From: Takakia lepidozioides | Taxonomy: Eukaryota; Streptophyta; Takakiopsida; Takakiales; Takakiaceae | DNA: 64,000 nt | Direction of reading: 5' to 3' | Assembly (NCBI GenBank): GCA_030704615.1 | Contig: CM060732.1 | Span: 19,718,001-19,782,000, forward strand | Shown: positions 11,605 to 24,560 of the stretch, piece after piece | Numbering within the stretch: position 1 is the first letter of the stretch | Layout of the letters: each line of letters opens with the position of its first letter | Position numbers and translations under genes: made by a program | The notes under the pieces: generated by a model | The model's database searches: none | Told to the model about the DNA's origin: nothing | Seen by the model: only the letters and a program-made list of their open reading frames with translations

Positions 11605-12497
11605 CTGTTCCCACACACAATTTCATAAGAAGGATCCTTCAGTTCTTTGCATCTTTTTGCTAGGGAGGCAAAGTCCAATGAGTACATGTTTTTCGCAGGT
11701 TGTTGGGTGTAGGTCTATAACCAAAGGCTTGGGCAAGCAAAGGTGTAGCATTGACCACAGATCCTTCTCCTAGAGGCCCATCATCCACCATCCCAGGAAT
11801 CTGGCATGCTGGGTTCATTTACGAAGGATATGCATTAGACTGGCTGTTTCATTGTCTCTTTTGGTTGGAACGACTTCTCCCATTGTTAAGAACACTATAA
11901 CTCTCTTTTCAAAATGTAGTAGCCTTCAAGATTCCATCCACATGCTATTCCATCCACTATTGTGTAGACTGAGTCCACAAATGGGCAGAACTGAAGATAT
12001 AAATTCATTGTTCTTGGCCACTCCAAGATGAAGGGCGCTTCTTCAAGCAGGGTTACAGGACCCAAATCCAAGTCTGCCCTTCATAGTGAAGGGGACAACA
12101 CCAGAAAGCATGCATCATCCTGAAGTTGGTTATTAGCTGAAGAGACACTATTGCTAGTTTCATGGGTGCTAGAATGGCGGAGGTATGTCATGGTTCATTT
12201 TGTGCTAGATGGGGGATTCTCCTTTCGGATGGAGAGAAGCACATAGATAAGTGTAGCCTGGAAAGAGCATACTTTGTGCTCAGAGAGGCAGATCACGCAG
12301 AGGGCATCTAGAATGAACGCAGTGATCCATGAACATTTTGAACACCACATCCAACACATAGAATACCAGATTGTAGTTTTAGTTTTGCCTACAAGGATGC
12401 CTGTGCTGCTTTCATCTCTCCCTGACTTGTCTGTCTGCTTTATGTATTGTCAGCTTCCTTCCATCTGAGTAGAGATGGTAGGTAGCGGTCGAACGGC
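11605..12497. other. CKS1 3' flank, nothing further recognised
   Basis: Probably contains the CKS1 3' UTR. No coding similarity or repeat structure could be supported. Confidence 0.4.
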
Positions 12498-12965
12498 TCA
12501 GAATTTTGTGTGGCCTCGTCGTAATGAGGCTGGTCATACAACCGTCAGGCCGTCTCATTAATATAGGAGCAAACTACCTTCATGCGTCAAGGACTTGGAA
12601 TTTTCTTGGCATATGAATTTTACAACTACCTCCATGCAGGTAGTTTTAGGATTTTCTACATGAAGGCAGTTGCAAAACCAAGCTGAGCTACCTGCATGAG
12701 AGTAGTTGCATACCACCTCCGAGGTAGTTACAGTAAGCGCCAACCGGATCTACGTTCAAGGTTTAGAACCCGAGACATGCATCGCCACATCGCCATCGAC
12801 CTACCACCAGACCACTGACACCACCATGCCAACGACTTGACGTTTTTCCAATATATAAGAGAAACAGGGGAATAGGGATCCTTTTAATGTAGCGGGGCCG
12901 CTGTCAGGTCCTGTCCCCTCTGCACCCTGCGGCCTCATAACGACGAGGCCGCACAAAATTCTAAG
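12498..12965. mobile_element. MITE of about 465 bp with 35-bp terminal inverted repeats
   Basis: The left end has AGAATTTTGTGTGGCCTCGT followed by CGTAATGAGGC. The right end, read on the minus strand, has AGAATTTTGTGCGGCCTCGT followed by CGTTATGAGGC. Between them are internal inverted copies of CTACCTCCATGCAGGTAG-like words. There is no coding frame. The flanks (AACGGCTC and AAGGCGCG) are only a weak candidate duplication, so the class is not assigned. It lies between the convergent 3' ends of CKS1 and the receptor kinase. Confidence 0.65.
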
Positions 12966-13907
12966 GCGCGGTGGAAATATACATTACAGCCTCTTTGCAG
13001 TGTAGCCGAAGTTCAGTACCTATAAAGAGGTAAAGAGGTCTTTCCAGAGATGGGGTATCAAGATCTGAAATTGAAAAATGTGGCATTCATGGAAACACAT
13101 TACTCATTTATGCAATATACCATTATCTCTAGGTCTGTTTAGTGCTACATCATCTGGTCATAAAACTGAACATCCACCAAGTGCTGAAAGACTTTTACGT
13201 CCGCTTGACAATTGTTTGTACATCTACACATGCACCAAAAATTTGGCCATCCAGATCTGGACACAAGCAAATACTGAGTGAGACACCAAGACTGTAGTAA
13301 TACAATCTGAAGGTGGCCCCCACAATTAATCCAGAATGAAGTGACATCCTTGATAATCTAAGATAGGTGCTGACACCACCACCACCACTGCCACCACCGC
13401 CGCCCCCCACAAAATACTGCATAGTGGAAAACTGTATCTTTTGAGATCAGGGATGGATCAACTATGATCTTCCAGCATACCAGACCAATCGGCATTCTGC
13501 ACATGGGCAGCTCATCCAATACCCCCATCGTTGAAACTGCTCACATGTAGCCAGCCAGTGTAATGGAAGCAAGGCTCTTACACACCAACAACCAAAAGGA
13601 TGGGACACGGACACTTGGTGTGCTTTGGCATCTCCAAGCAGGAAATAGCCTGTCAGAATTCGGACATGTCATGGACCTTGGAACTTGCCAATGGACACCT
13701 ACATGCCCTTGCAAGGAGATTCAAACACCACATGCACAAGCTCAACGTGCAGTACGACAGCTGCTTATGTGTATCCAGAGATTTTATCAAAATTGACAAA
13801 AAAAAATCGGATTTTGCCTTTAAGGATGAGATGGGGTGTGGCGATGTGAAGATATCATATAACATACAGGTGAGGAGGTTCAGAGGGAGAGCAACTAAAG
13901 ACCCTTG
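12966..13907. other. Receptor kinase 3' flank; CCA-rich simple repeat at 13,373-13,410
   Basis: No supported gene. A (CCACCA)n-type tract is visible at about 13,373-13,410. The rest probably includes the 3' UTR of the minus-strand kinase. Confidence 0.4.
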
Positions 13908-16900
13908 TTAGCTTGCTCGTCGTACCCGCTGTAGCATATCCACAACACCCTTCATTTGGGGTCTCTCAGATGGCGAAGGGGCCGTGCATAGTAAGGCAAT
14001 CTTCAGCACCTGCAGCATCTCCTGACGCGTGTCGAAAGAAACTGTCGAAATGCCCGCATCCAGAATCTGCTCAGGAGTCTCAGCACGGGACGATGCTGAG
14101 TGAACCCATGCCACCAAATCCATAGCATCAGGATACCCAGGGTGCACCGGCTGGCGCCCCGTCAAAATCTCAAGCAGCACCACCCCATAGCTATACACGT
14201 TGCCCTTCTCTGTCACTCTCATTGTGTAAGCGTATTCTGCATCAAAATGGATGCCCAAGTTGGTTATCCACCATATTTAGGGTTCAAAGCCTATCAAAGT
14301 TTGCCAAAAGAAAAGACTGTAAAAGTTGTGTCCGGCTATAGTCACCAAGCATTTGTGCCTTGCACCGCCATCCACTTTTCAATCTTCCAACTACCTCCCT
14401 ACCAAACTCTTCAGCGCAAATTTTGATCTACTCTAAACAGTTTTGTGCATTTTACAATAGGCAAGGCTCTGAAGGTTTGTATGTACCGCCCGCCACTTTA
14501 CAAAGAGCACCCTCATGCATAGGTGACCAGACAGCATGCCCTCCACAATAGGCCCATGCGAATTTCAACAAAGGACCCCTTCAATACACTGCCCTTTAAC
14601 CACCGACAATCTCTTAGGCGTGACAGGGAGAGTAGGTGAATTGCTTACCGGGAGCAATGTATCCAATTGAACCAGCCACAGCAGTCATGCTTTCAGTGTC
14701 CTTAGAAGGGTCAAAGAGCTTGGCAAGACCCACATCTCCAATGCGAGGCTCAAAGAAGGCATCGAGGAGTATGTTATTGGAGTTGACGTCACGGTGGATT
14801 ATGGCTGGGTAACAACCATGTAAGTAGGCAAGACCCTGCAACCATAAATACCCAACCTGAGTGTAAACCCCAAATTCACAAGGGAAGCATCAAGAAAATG
14901 GCAAGATGCACAACGCAATTTAGGAATCAGCGATATGCCATCCATGCAGGACATTAAGAGTACTGTGGACAACCCAGAAAAGAATTCAGTAGCAATTTGA
15001 AGGACCACAAAATAGGGAGGTGAAATGAAGAGAGGTACTCATGCAGCACACATTTCTATTGCTGAGTGCTGCCTTACCTGTGCCACACCGAGGGCCACCT
15101 TGTAGCGAGCAGTCCAATCTACTACCGCATAGACATTGTGATGAAGCCATTCCCCGAGACTACCATTTGGCATAAAGTCATAGAGCAATTGAATGCAATC
15201 TCCCCGCAGGATGAAGCCCAGCAAGCCCAGAATGTTGGGATGCCGCACCTACCTCAAATTCTCCACAGCTCAAAATTAGAAACCCTGCACCTTTTAAAGC
15301 TAGTCGATTAGTCATACACAAGTACTGGCCAGTACGATATTGTGGCAAAATACCATAGCACAATAAATCTAACTGGTAATTATTCTCAGACATTTCTCAA
15401 AAGTCTGGGATCCTCCGCTTCACCGGAATCTTTAGGTTGTCAAAATACAATAGTGGAATGCATAGAACCGATAGAAATGAAATTACCTTGTCCAGCTTCA
15501 CTAGCTCTAAAGTGAAGCGTCTGTTCAGGGAAGAGTTTTCATTGTCCGATTTCAGGCGCTTGACTGCCAGTTCCTTGCCCCCAGGCATTATGACTTTGAA
15601 CACAGTGCTGAACCGGCCCTTGCCTACGACTTGTGCAGCAGTCAGATTATCCGTTGCAGCAACAACATCTGTGAACCCAAAGGTGGCCTTGTTGGCATCA
15701 ACAAGGAGGCGGCCTTCTGGGGGAGGAAAGGGCCATGGATCCAGAGCCGTGGGAGCTAGCTGGGATCGCAAGCGCCAATATCCAAACAGCACAGCTATGA
15801 TGGTCAATGCAGAAATAAACACTCCAAGTCCTATTACTACCGCTGCCCACACTGGGATACTGCTGCTGCCACCAATGCCTTGTCTTCCTGCAAATGTTCT
15901 GCAACTGTTGGCCAGAGGGGGACCACAAAGCCCGGTGTTGCCAACAAAGCTGGCTGCACTGAAGTTTACATGGGCTGTCGTCTGTGGGACCTGTCCCCAT
16001 AAGTCATTGTAAGCTAAACTGAGATTGAGCAGACTGAGCATGGAAGTTAGGCTGGCTGGAATTTGGCCTGAGAGGCTGTTGTAAGAGAGGTCCAGAGAAA
16101 CAAGCTTGTTTAGCTGTGCCAGCTCCTGCGGAATACTGCCTGTCAATTTGTTGTGACTGAGATTCAACACTTGCTGTAGGCTGTATATGCTTCCAAGCTC
16201 TGCTGGAATGGTGCCATTCAGAAAGTTATTTGCAAGCTCCAGGGAAAACAACCGGTTGAGGTTCTTAAACGAACTTGGAATTTCCCCTGTTAGGAAGTTT
16301 CCACTCAGGCAAAGGGTCTCCAGGTATGTTAAGTACCCTAACTGCGAAGGGATGGATTCTCTCAATAAATTGCCACTTAAGTCAAGCAGGCTGAGTTTGG
16401 AAAAGCTGCCAAAGGCTGCTGGAATGGATCCTGTGAGTTTATTGTTTGCCAAGGACAGAGATTGGAGCTCTGGAATCAGGCCGAGTTCCGCAGGAATAAC
16501 ACCCCCAATGTGATTGTGAGCTACCGACAGTGATTCCAGAAACTTGAGCTGGCCCAGTTCAGGTGGCAGAGTACCTGTAAGGTTGTTGAAAGAAAGGCTT
16601 AGGAATGAAAGATTGCAGCTGCTTAGCTCCTTGGGGATGCTCCCTGAGAGTCCATTCGAATCTGCCTCGAAATAGGAGAGAGTGGTTATTTGCCCAATTT
16701 CTGAGGAGATGTTGCCGGTCAGGTTATTGCTTCCTAGCCGCATCCGCTGCAAGCCTTGGCATTGGCTTAAGTTGAGAGGAAGACCACCAACAAGCTTGTT
16801 GCTGGTCAGGACCAGGTGCTGGAGCTGCATCCATCCGCAGATTGGCGGAATAGGCCCTGACAGATTGTTAAGGCTCAAATCTAGCACCTGAACACACAGC

Positions 16901-17408
16901 CGTCACTGATTCATGAGCATACCGACAAGGAAAATGGAAATGTAGAAACCTAAAATTAGAGAAAGCATGCATGCAACAGTCGAACGCAATTCTTTACTCT
17001 TCCATCCCTAAAAACGACTCCAACCCGTTTCCTCTTCACCCTCACCAACTTGCGACAGTAGAATTCAAGAGAGATACGCATAGTGCCGTAAGCCAACCAT
17101 ACCTGTAAGCTGGAGAGGTTCGCCAGACTTGGAGAAATAGATCCCTGGAGACGAAGATTAGACAGCGTTAGATTTTGCACTCGGCCACTGCTGTCGCACT
17201 TAACGCCAGTCCAAGAGCAGAGTGCTGACAGGTTCCCCTGCTTCCAGCTGTCGAGAGCGTTTGTTGGATCAACCGTCACTGCAGTCCTGAAATCCAGCAG
17301 GGCGTTCATATCCTGGATGCTCTGAGACACAACCCCACCGCATACTCCTCTCACCATTGCGAGTGCACATATCGCAAGAGCCCACAACTGCTGCCCCCAC
17401 GAACCCAT
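13908..17408 (-). CDS. PXC3: LRR receptor-like kinase, PXC3-like
   Basis: Predicted plasma-membrane receptor kinase. Five exons: 17408-17103, 16887-15487, 15248-15078, 14835-14649, 14236-13908. All introns are GT-AG with consistent phases, giving 797 aa. The order is signal peptide (1-24), LRR N-cap with WTGVKC, about a dozen LRRs, a membrane span (about 452-475) and a kinase domain. The glycine loop is [10 protein letters not shown] and the ATP lysine AVKRLK. Exon 5 ([20 protein letters not shown], then [16 protein letters not shown]) is very close to Arabidopsis PXC3 as I remember it. The catalytic loop reads HRDVNSNN (usual Lys replaced by Asn) and DFG is DVG. PXC3 is also degenerate here, so weak or absent kinase activity is likely. 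It is slightly shorter than the roughly 890-aa family norm. The start is the only Met before the signal peptide. Confidence 0.93.
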
Positions 17409-20257
17409 CTCTCGCTTTCCTCCCTCCCGCCTCCCCCCCTAAATCTATCTAACTCCCGACGTCCCACTCCCTCAGTTTCTCGCCATTGGGCATCACACGC
17501 CTGTTCCTCACTCTCCGGGGAAGCTCACTAATCCCAAGACGCTGTCCCCTCAAGTCTCTCCCTTTTCTCCAAAGACCCACCTACAGGTCTCCAAGGCCCT
17601 CTCTCTTCTCTCTAAAAGTCAAGGAAAGAGGACACACAGTCAAAGGTGGCAGAGTCATTAGCGGCTGGTCCCAGTGCTGCCACTGGCAGAGCACCAGACT
17701 CCAGCACAGCCAGGACGGGGTAACTCCTGCCCTTATTATTCCCAACTATCGCCATTTCGGCCATCCCTTTCCATGGAGACTGTGTTTTGCCATGCACTGT
17801 ACTCTACCTCTGGCAGCAGCATCCGGTCACCTACCCTGCTGCTGCTAGGCACAAGGGGAGCCTGCATTTGTGGGTACAGCACAGTAATGGAAGGAAGCCT
17901 GCATATTTTCGCAAGTATGCAACATCCATCTCTCCCATTTTATTGGCCAGGAATGATGTGCCAAGATTTGGTTATTGTGTTTTGTAGAACGGAGGGAGGG
18001 AGGGCTTTTTCTGAGGTACCTATGTGTGCAATGAGGAAAAAGTTGGAACACGGTCAACCCCTAGTCAAACTCGTTTATTGGCTTTCTTGTCTTGACAGCC
18101 TTTTGGCCGGAGGAATCCACTTGTTTTCTCAGTTTGTCATGGGCAACATCAAACATCCCTGAGAAACCGACTGTGGAGAAAAAGAATTCTATGAGTTTCT
18201 CATAGGTTCTCCACTGTGAATTCCAAGCAAGTGTTGATGTTAGAACTTTCCGCAATAGCATTTCCAAGCTCCTTTGAGATCTTAACTACTCTATCATTTC
18301 TGTGGGTATTGAGTTGACCTCTAAACCATTTGTGCCAAGAGGAACATCAACTTACCTTACCTTGTCTTGTCTGTAGTATCTAAATATAGAAATTATGACA
18401 TTTATTGAAGCACCAATAAATGGGCCCCCCCCACAGTGCAAATGGTCATGAGTTCAATCTCACAAATTAGAGCCAACCCAACTATGAAATGAAAATGGAG
18501 TCTTTGTCAAAGGTTGTTAGAATGAGCAAAGTGGCCGCTTGGATATGTACCACCAGGATTGCAAACATTAATAAAATTCATTGGTTCAGCCATTCAAGGA
18601 CTCAAGTCAAAAACCTTGGACAGCTTTGCATCATTTAGAAAGGACTGCATGACAGGCTTCAGAAAGTCTGACCCCACTAGTGTTTCAGTCATTCAACAAC
18701 TGGTACATCACATGGGGATCAGTCAGGGGAGTGTAGCAAATATCTAGTCTTCTCCTACTCACTGTGGGGAGGCCCGGGGGGCTCTCGGTAAATATCACAA
18801 CTCAGGAACCCATTTCCTCTGAATATGTTTTGGGATGGTGGCAGCCGTGAGAATCCTACCCCGCCTCCCAAAGGAATACTGAATGGCCAAGAAAGTTAGG
18901 CTAGAACAGCATCTTGACAAACACAAGAAACATATGAAAACCAGGGAGTTGCTTGCCTTCAACCTTCTCGACTTACCGTGACTTTGTGAGAGGAATGTCT
19001 TGCACTGTTGTTCCCTTGAGTATAGGGTTATAACCATTAATGGTTTGCTGCTGCCACACTTTCCTGGCTTGCATTTACTGTTGCACTGTGTTTCGGTCGG
19101 ATGTGGACATCTGTGGATTGGTGAGATGTGCTTGTCGCCTGCACGAACCATCATGGATTCCGTCACAATGCTACCACCTATGCATCTGAGGGGGAAGTAC
19201 TCCCACTATAATATTGTGTTGCAAGGGAGATTTATGCAAAAAGTGGTACAGTACAAAGAAGGGTTCTTTTCCACACTTCCTTCGCTTCTTCCTGCATGAC
19301 TTATACCAAGGTAGTAGTTCCTATTCAGCAACTTCAATTGAATGATGATTAACTGTAACAGGCTTTATCAGAACATTCCGCTTTTGTAGGACCCTGTTGT
19401 CCTGACGTATGAGTTGCATTAGGCACAAAATGGCTTTTGACAAATTGCTACCTCCATCTGCATTAGATCCATTCTGATCTTCAGATAGGGAGTGTCGAAT
19501 TCATCACCATGTCACTTATTTGAGTGCTGTTATAATTTTGGAGTGCAAGAAGAGTTTACATGCACGAGAAAATGTGCAGTCCTTTGTCACCAAACAAATA
19601 CAGCTCTGTCACCAAACGAATGTTTCTGGATGGAGGAGCATAGAAAAGCTGCATCTAAACATCACTTATATCCATCGTGGACAAGGGCAAACCATGAGAA
19701 ACTTCACAAATATGAGCCAAATACACAAGACTAGGGCCTAAATTAAAGCAGCGGTGATAAATTATTCCTCAATAAAAGCATGCCAAGGAAACATCCAAGC
19801 TAGAAACAGCATGAGCTGCACCAACCCGCAGAATGTTTCCAAATAGCATTGAAGAAAACTCTGATATCACCGGAGGTTCTTGTAGAAACTGATGTGCACC
19901 TTACATGGTAGAAAGGCGATGCAAACAAGACAACACAAACAACTGCCCTGCAGCATGGACACTTTGCTACAGATGTGACTAGAACTCCGAATCCACCGTG
20001 CACAATAGGATGTTGAGAAACTTGTACACCCAAGAATGTGGTGAGAACTTACCTGTCTGATGGGATCTGACATTAGACCAACCTCCTACTGATACATCAA
20101 GAGATTTTGGACAAGATTTTGGGGTAAAATGCTCATACACTCACTCCTCCAGCACAAAGGCATGACTTTTCCCAGTAAATTGCAAGTGCTTATACAATGC
20201 ATAGAACAAAGAGTGTAGCCTCAGCACCATTTGTGTTCCTGGGATGAGGGATACTTG
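17409..20257. other. Receptor kinase upstream region, nothing else recognised
   Basis: The pyrimidine-rich stretch at 17,410-17,600 probably carries the kinase 5' UTR and promoter. No further gene, RNA or repeat could be supported across the remaining 2.6 kb. Confidence 0.4.
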
Positions 20258-23075
20258 TTAGTCCTTTGTTGTTTCCATAGCAGCAAATCGCCCTGTAAAT
20301 GAAGGCTGCAAGGGGCGCAGCTTCTCCACCTGCAACAAAGATAGGTGAACTGATTATGCATATGTCAGCTCCTCCTCCATTTAGCGATCTCTCTTCATTC
20401 CGAGTAGAGCATCAATCCATCAACGGCTCCATGGATTACTATGGTTCAAAAGAGATGAACAAAAATTTTGTCTCTGCGTTAGTGGAAGTAAATCATGGAG
20501 GACAGCGAAAGGGAGGGGTAAAGAACTGTCGGGAGACAAATAAGCTTGTGATGTATGAGATTCCCAGGAACCCTTCAAAAATTACCTGTCAGCCATTCAT
20601 GGACAACGTTATGTTGGTCTGGAGATTTATGCTGAGTTCCCTTGGAGCAGGACTACGTAAGAGACCTACACTTGTAAACTGGAAGTGCTTGTACTCTTCA
20701 CCTTCGTCATATCTAAATCCCCCTTTGCAGAGCCAGTGTGAATTATGTCCAACACTCAACGCTCCCACCTAATAAAGGGATGGGAGATTAACCTGTTGAT
20801 GGATAGACCTGTATTCATGATCTAGGTTTGCAATCTCCTCTTCAAGTTCCTTCACTCGCTCCTTGTAGGTGCTGGCTCTCCTGTTCATATCCTCCAGTCT
20901 GCATTCCATGATGTCACCTCAGAGGAGAACAGACAGCAGATACCAGGCCCAGCTACCCCAAAGAGGTGCACATCCAAACTCGAGTTGGACACTACATAAT
21001 TACTTTAACAGTCCAGAATCATTTCACATCACTAACTGCATACACAGTCAATTTGATGAACAGAGGCAGTCTGCTGAAGGCACGTCCCAGTAGTAAGGTC
21101 TTGTTCCATGGAGCTGTTGTTTTCCAACTGATGTCCAGAAAAACCACCACCAGTGGGATACTAGACCCAACTTCTCATTTCTACGAAACCATGACAGCAC
21201 ACTATCTTATCTCCAAGGGTGAGTAACAACGCACTCGTCTTTGACCACTTCATTGGAAGCCAAAGCTCCATTCCATTGCTCCAAATAAGCAGCCTTATGG
21301 AACAAAACAGCAAACAAAACAACTCCATTGCGTGCCCAAAAATAGTAGAAGACTGCAGACGCCACTGAAAATGTCAAGAAACAGCGACCCACAACCTCCT
21401 TGTTGCCAGAAGTCCCAAGATAGACCAATGATAAGATATAAAGAAACAACGCAATCACCCCTCCCTTGCGTATCATCCTGCCAACCCCCTCACATCCCAC
21501 TTCTTAGCCCTGCAACATCCATGCATCTCTCTCACACATAACTGCTCACACAGAGGATCGCACACAAAGACATCCTCGGTCTGGGGTGAGAAGTGAGAAG
21601 TCCAATGCATGACAGCACAGCCATTACTTTGTTTTGCCAGTGAGTTGCTCAACTCAATGAAGTAGATCGAGAGACAGAGACTTGAATGTGCAAACTACCT
21701 ACATGTGACTTATTTGTGGAGTAACGATGGCTTCATACCTGACTATGACACCTTGACTAAAGGCTCATGATCCAAGTAAGCTCGTAAATTGCTTATCATA
21801 ATTAATAAATATGCTTTTTGGACTTCATGTGGGGCACATGAAACCTATGAAAAACAAGAGAGTGCAAGAAAACTCACCCAAATTCGTTGTAGTGAGCTCT
21901 CACTTTGCGGAGCCGAAATGCCAAAGACAGGAAAAGAAAAAAGTAAAGAAGGGGAATCAGGGAGTATACATCTGCCCAGACTGAGTCCAATGTGCACTCC
22001 TTTGGTTCGTTCTTGTTTCTGCACAAACATTCCAACAATGCCAAATCATTGAAGACGATCTGCACAATTCTAAGAATTGGTCTGACATAATGGCACATGC
22101 AAGAGCAGCCAGTTAAAAAACAACATTGAAAACTGGAAAACTAAAGACTGGAGTAAGCATGGAGATGGAATGAAAGCAGGTACAGGGCTAAGTATTGAGC
22201 TCTTCACCCTAACCGTGACACATCTTTCCACAGAGCAAATAAAAGTCTCAACTTTGAATCACCCATTTGACCTCGAAAAACCAAAGTGAGAAAAATTCAA
22301 TGGGAGGGAGTCTTTGATGACCCGCCTCTACAAAACTGGTACAGACCAACTCCATTTGACACACCATGCTTGTCTATAAAACTTAACCAATCCTCTGGTG
22401 AGCAAGCCGTCAAGTCTTGCCTATGTTTCGTTCTGCAGCTGAGATGCTTCCTACCATTCATTGTTTCTCCATATCAGCATTGCAACTTCTTAACTTCTTT
22501 GCATAGTTCATAATGCGCCGGCAGCAACAAACTTTAATGTCAAGGAGAACCACGTCCTCTATCTAAACAGCACCTATATCAGAAAAAAGAAAGGTAGACC
22601 CACACCCACGGCTGGCATGGGCCCTGGTGCCAGCAATGCAGAAGCCGATGATGGGCACTTGCATCAGCAACAGCGGCAACAAGCGGTACTTGAAATTCTT
22701 CCGTCTCTGAACCAGGATTCGATGTAGAGCATATAAGTGCGCATTCAAACAGTTCAACCAGAGTGCGAAGCCTAAGGCTCCTTGTAACCAGAAGCTCCAA
22801 ATGGGGCACAAGAACCTCCCAACGAAGACTTCATTGATATCGAAATGATGGTTTATGACTATAGTGGTGAGCAGCCAGATGAGGCCCCCGATGGAGCTCG
22901 CCACAGTCAAGTCTATGTTCTTCTGCCGAAGTGGTGGATATCCCAGGTTGCACAGCATGAGCACGTTGCCTGCCACAAATGGGATACACCCCAATCCTAT
23001 CAGAATCACCACTACATAGTCCAGCGCATGAGTGGACTCTCGCTTATCATGGCTGTTACACACTACTCCTTTCAT
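20258..23075 (-). CDS. Seven-transmembrane RGS1-like receptor module with C-terminal coiled coil
   Basis: Five exons: 23075-22600 (donor at 22600 or 22606), 22018-21878, 21477-21235, 20898-20793, 20329-20258. All phases agree, giving about 345 aa. Exons 1-3 contain seven hydrophobic spans. The third, WSFWLQGALGFALWL, resembles the WxxGPLGFGL span of plant RGS1, and the basic loop QRRKNFKYRLLPLLL follows as in RGS1. ADVYSLIPLLYFFLFLSLAF is span 5; spans 6 and 7 are in exon 3. RGS1 then has a roughly 120-aa RGS box. Here exons 4-5 encode a charged heptad-like segment (LEDMNRRASTYKERVKELEE to IHQQVEKLRP) and a stop. No RGS exon is visible in the introns. Inferred: a membrane receptor that could dimerise by its tail. 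Homology to RGS1 is by eye. Confidence 0.75.
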
Positions 23076-23876
23076 CGTTTGTCTGCTTCAATTCCAATAG
23101 GATTGCGGCTCGATCACAAACATTATGCCTTTCTCCCCCTGTCTTCTCGTGCCCACTGATCTACCAAGTACCAAATTTGCCCACCATCAGCGCCCAAACT
23201 TTCCACGCAGCTTCTCGTGCCACCATCCCCTCTCCCGCGTGCCTGGTGCTTTGTGTGGAATTTTATGAGGGACTAACATCGTCAATCATTCCCAACAACA
23301 CACAGCAGTATGAGACACCATTTCCATGAACTCAATCACTTGCTGTTGGGTCGGCACGAATCAGGTGAATGACGCTCGGTCAGATTCTTGCCGAACGCTT
23401 CCTCCCCTGCGTCATCTCTTGACTCAGCGTACTAATGTTTTCTCCACAACTCGGAAAATTTCTGGAATGCTCCATTTCATGGTTGATCCGAACCGGATGC
23501 GTAGAAAGGCAAGGGTTTGCTCATTGCATAGTTGCCCCGTAATTCAGTGGCGTGCGGGATTGGGGACAGGAACGTGGAAACGAGAGATGGGTCAACAGTC
23601 GAGCACGTGACACAAAGAGTTGGAGCTCAGGACACAACAGTCAAACATTCCCCTCTACTTATTAGTTATTACTCAAGAATGTTGCCAGTCCCTGTCGCTC
23701 TCTGCAGCCCAAAGCCCAAACAAATTTTTGATTTTGGAAACCTTATTAGGGCAGGAGGGCCCTGAAACAGAGTGGATTGAAGAACCTGATGGAATATTTT
23801 GCATAACTTATTGTGGGCTGTTCTAAGGTTCACAACTTTTTTTCTTTTTTAATAAGCCCTTCAGACTATACACAAC
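23076..23876. other. Upstream of the 7TM gene, nothing recognised
   Basis: Presumed promoter and 5' UTR of the minus-strand 7TM gene. From 23,748 to 23,860 there is GGGCCCTGAAAC and TTATTGTGGGCTGTTCTAAGG, resembling the SINE 3' body, but no tRNA-like head is present. Confidence 0.35.
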
Positions 23877-24213
23877 TTAGAGCATCTCCACCGGGGTCCC
23901 TAAATGCCCCGGCAAGGGCAAAGGAGACCCCGGCCCTGGTATCCGCACCCCCCGGCCGTACTTTCACTTTCGTGCAAGATACAGGCCCTCTAGGCCCGGC
24001 CGGTACCTGCTGGAGCGACTAAAAAACAAGGCCCTGCATTTACTGCGTGAGGAAAGGCGGCGTTGTCCAGGTGGTCCCTCCGGAGCAAGGCACATCAGCG
24101 AAAAAGCCATGTGCAGGGTAGTTTGATGGGGTTGTCTCTAGGGGAGGGGCTTGTTGGAGGCCGCAGGAGGTTACCTGTTGTTGTTTGGTGCACCCCCCGT
24201 GGAGACGCTCTTA
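23877..24213. mobile_element. Tourist-like MITE (PIF/Harbinger) with TTA target duplication
   Basis: The element spans 23880-24210. Ends are GAGCATCTCCACCGGGG on the left and GAGCGTCTCCACGGGGG on the minus strand of the right end. Both flanks are TTA (23877-23879 and 24211-24213), the 3-bp duplication typical of PIF/Harbinger. At 331 bp with no ORF it is a non-autonomous MITE. Confidence 0.82.
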
Positions 24214-24289
24214 GTATTGACTCGAAGCCTATCCAGAATTTTACGCCAATGATTTCTTAATATTAAGGTCTTCAATGCCTCTCTGGGCC

Positions 24290-24560
24290 CGCCAATATGG
24301 CCCATAGGGTCACCTCATAAGCGGAGCGCCCATCCATGGGGTCCGCCCCAGGTCCATTGGACACTCTAGGGCCTTCTTGAGAGTATGGTGGAGGGTCCAC
24401 CCACCCTCCACACTCTGCAATCCAGCCCACTTTGCAGAGTCCGCTGGAGGGTCCAGTCCCTTCTAGAGAGTTTGCTGGAGGGTCCACCCACTCTGCAGAG
24501 TCCGCTGTAGGTCGGTGTAGGTCGGTCCACTGTGCAATCCAAGGCTGGGCGTCCATCAAC
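24290..24560. repeat. Degenerate tandem repeat built on GGAGGGTCCACCCACTCT
   Basis: Units with GGAGGGTCCA(C/G) followed by ACTCTGCAGAGTCCGCT recur at about 24,390, 24,440 and 24,475. The block edges (GCGCCCATCCATGG near 24,327 and, inverted, ACGCCCAGCCTTGG near 24,545) look like weak inverted repeats. It may be a decayed TIR element whose interior was amplified. Confidence 0.5.

Noticed and set aside
20330-21230. RGS box exon in the 7TM gene introns
   Set aside because: I looked for an RGS-like helical segment in either frame-compatible phase and found none; intron frames are broken by stops.
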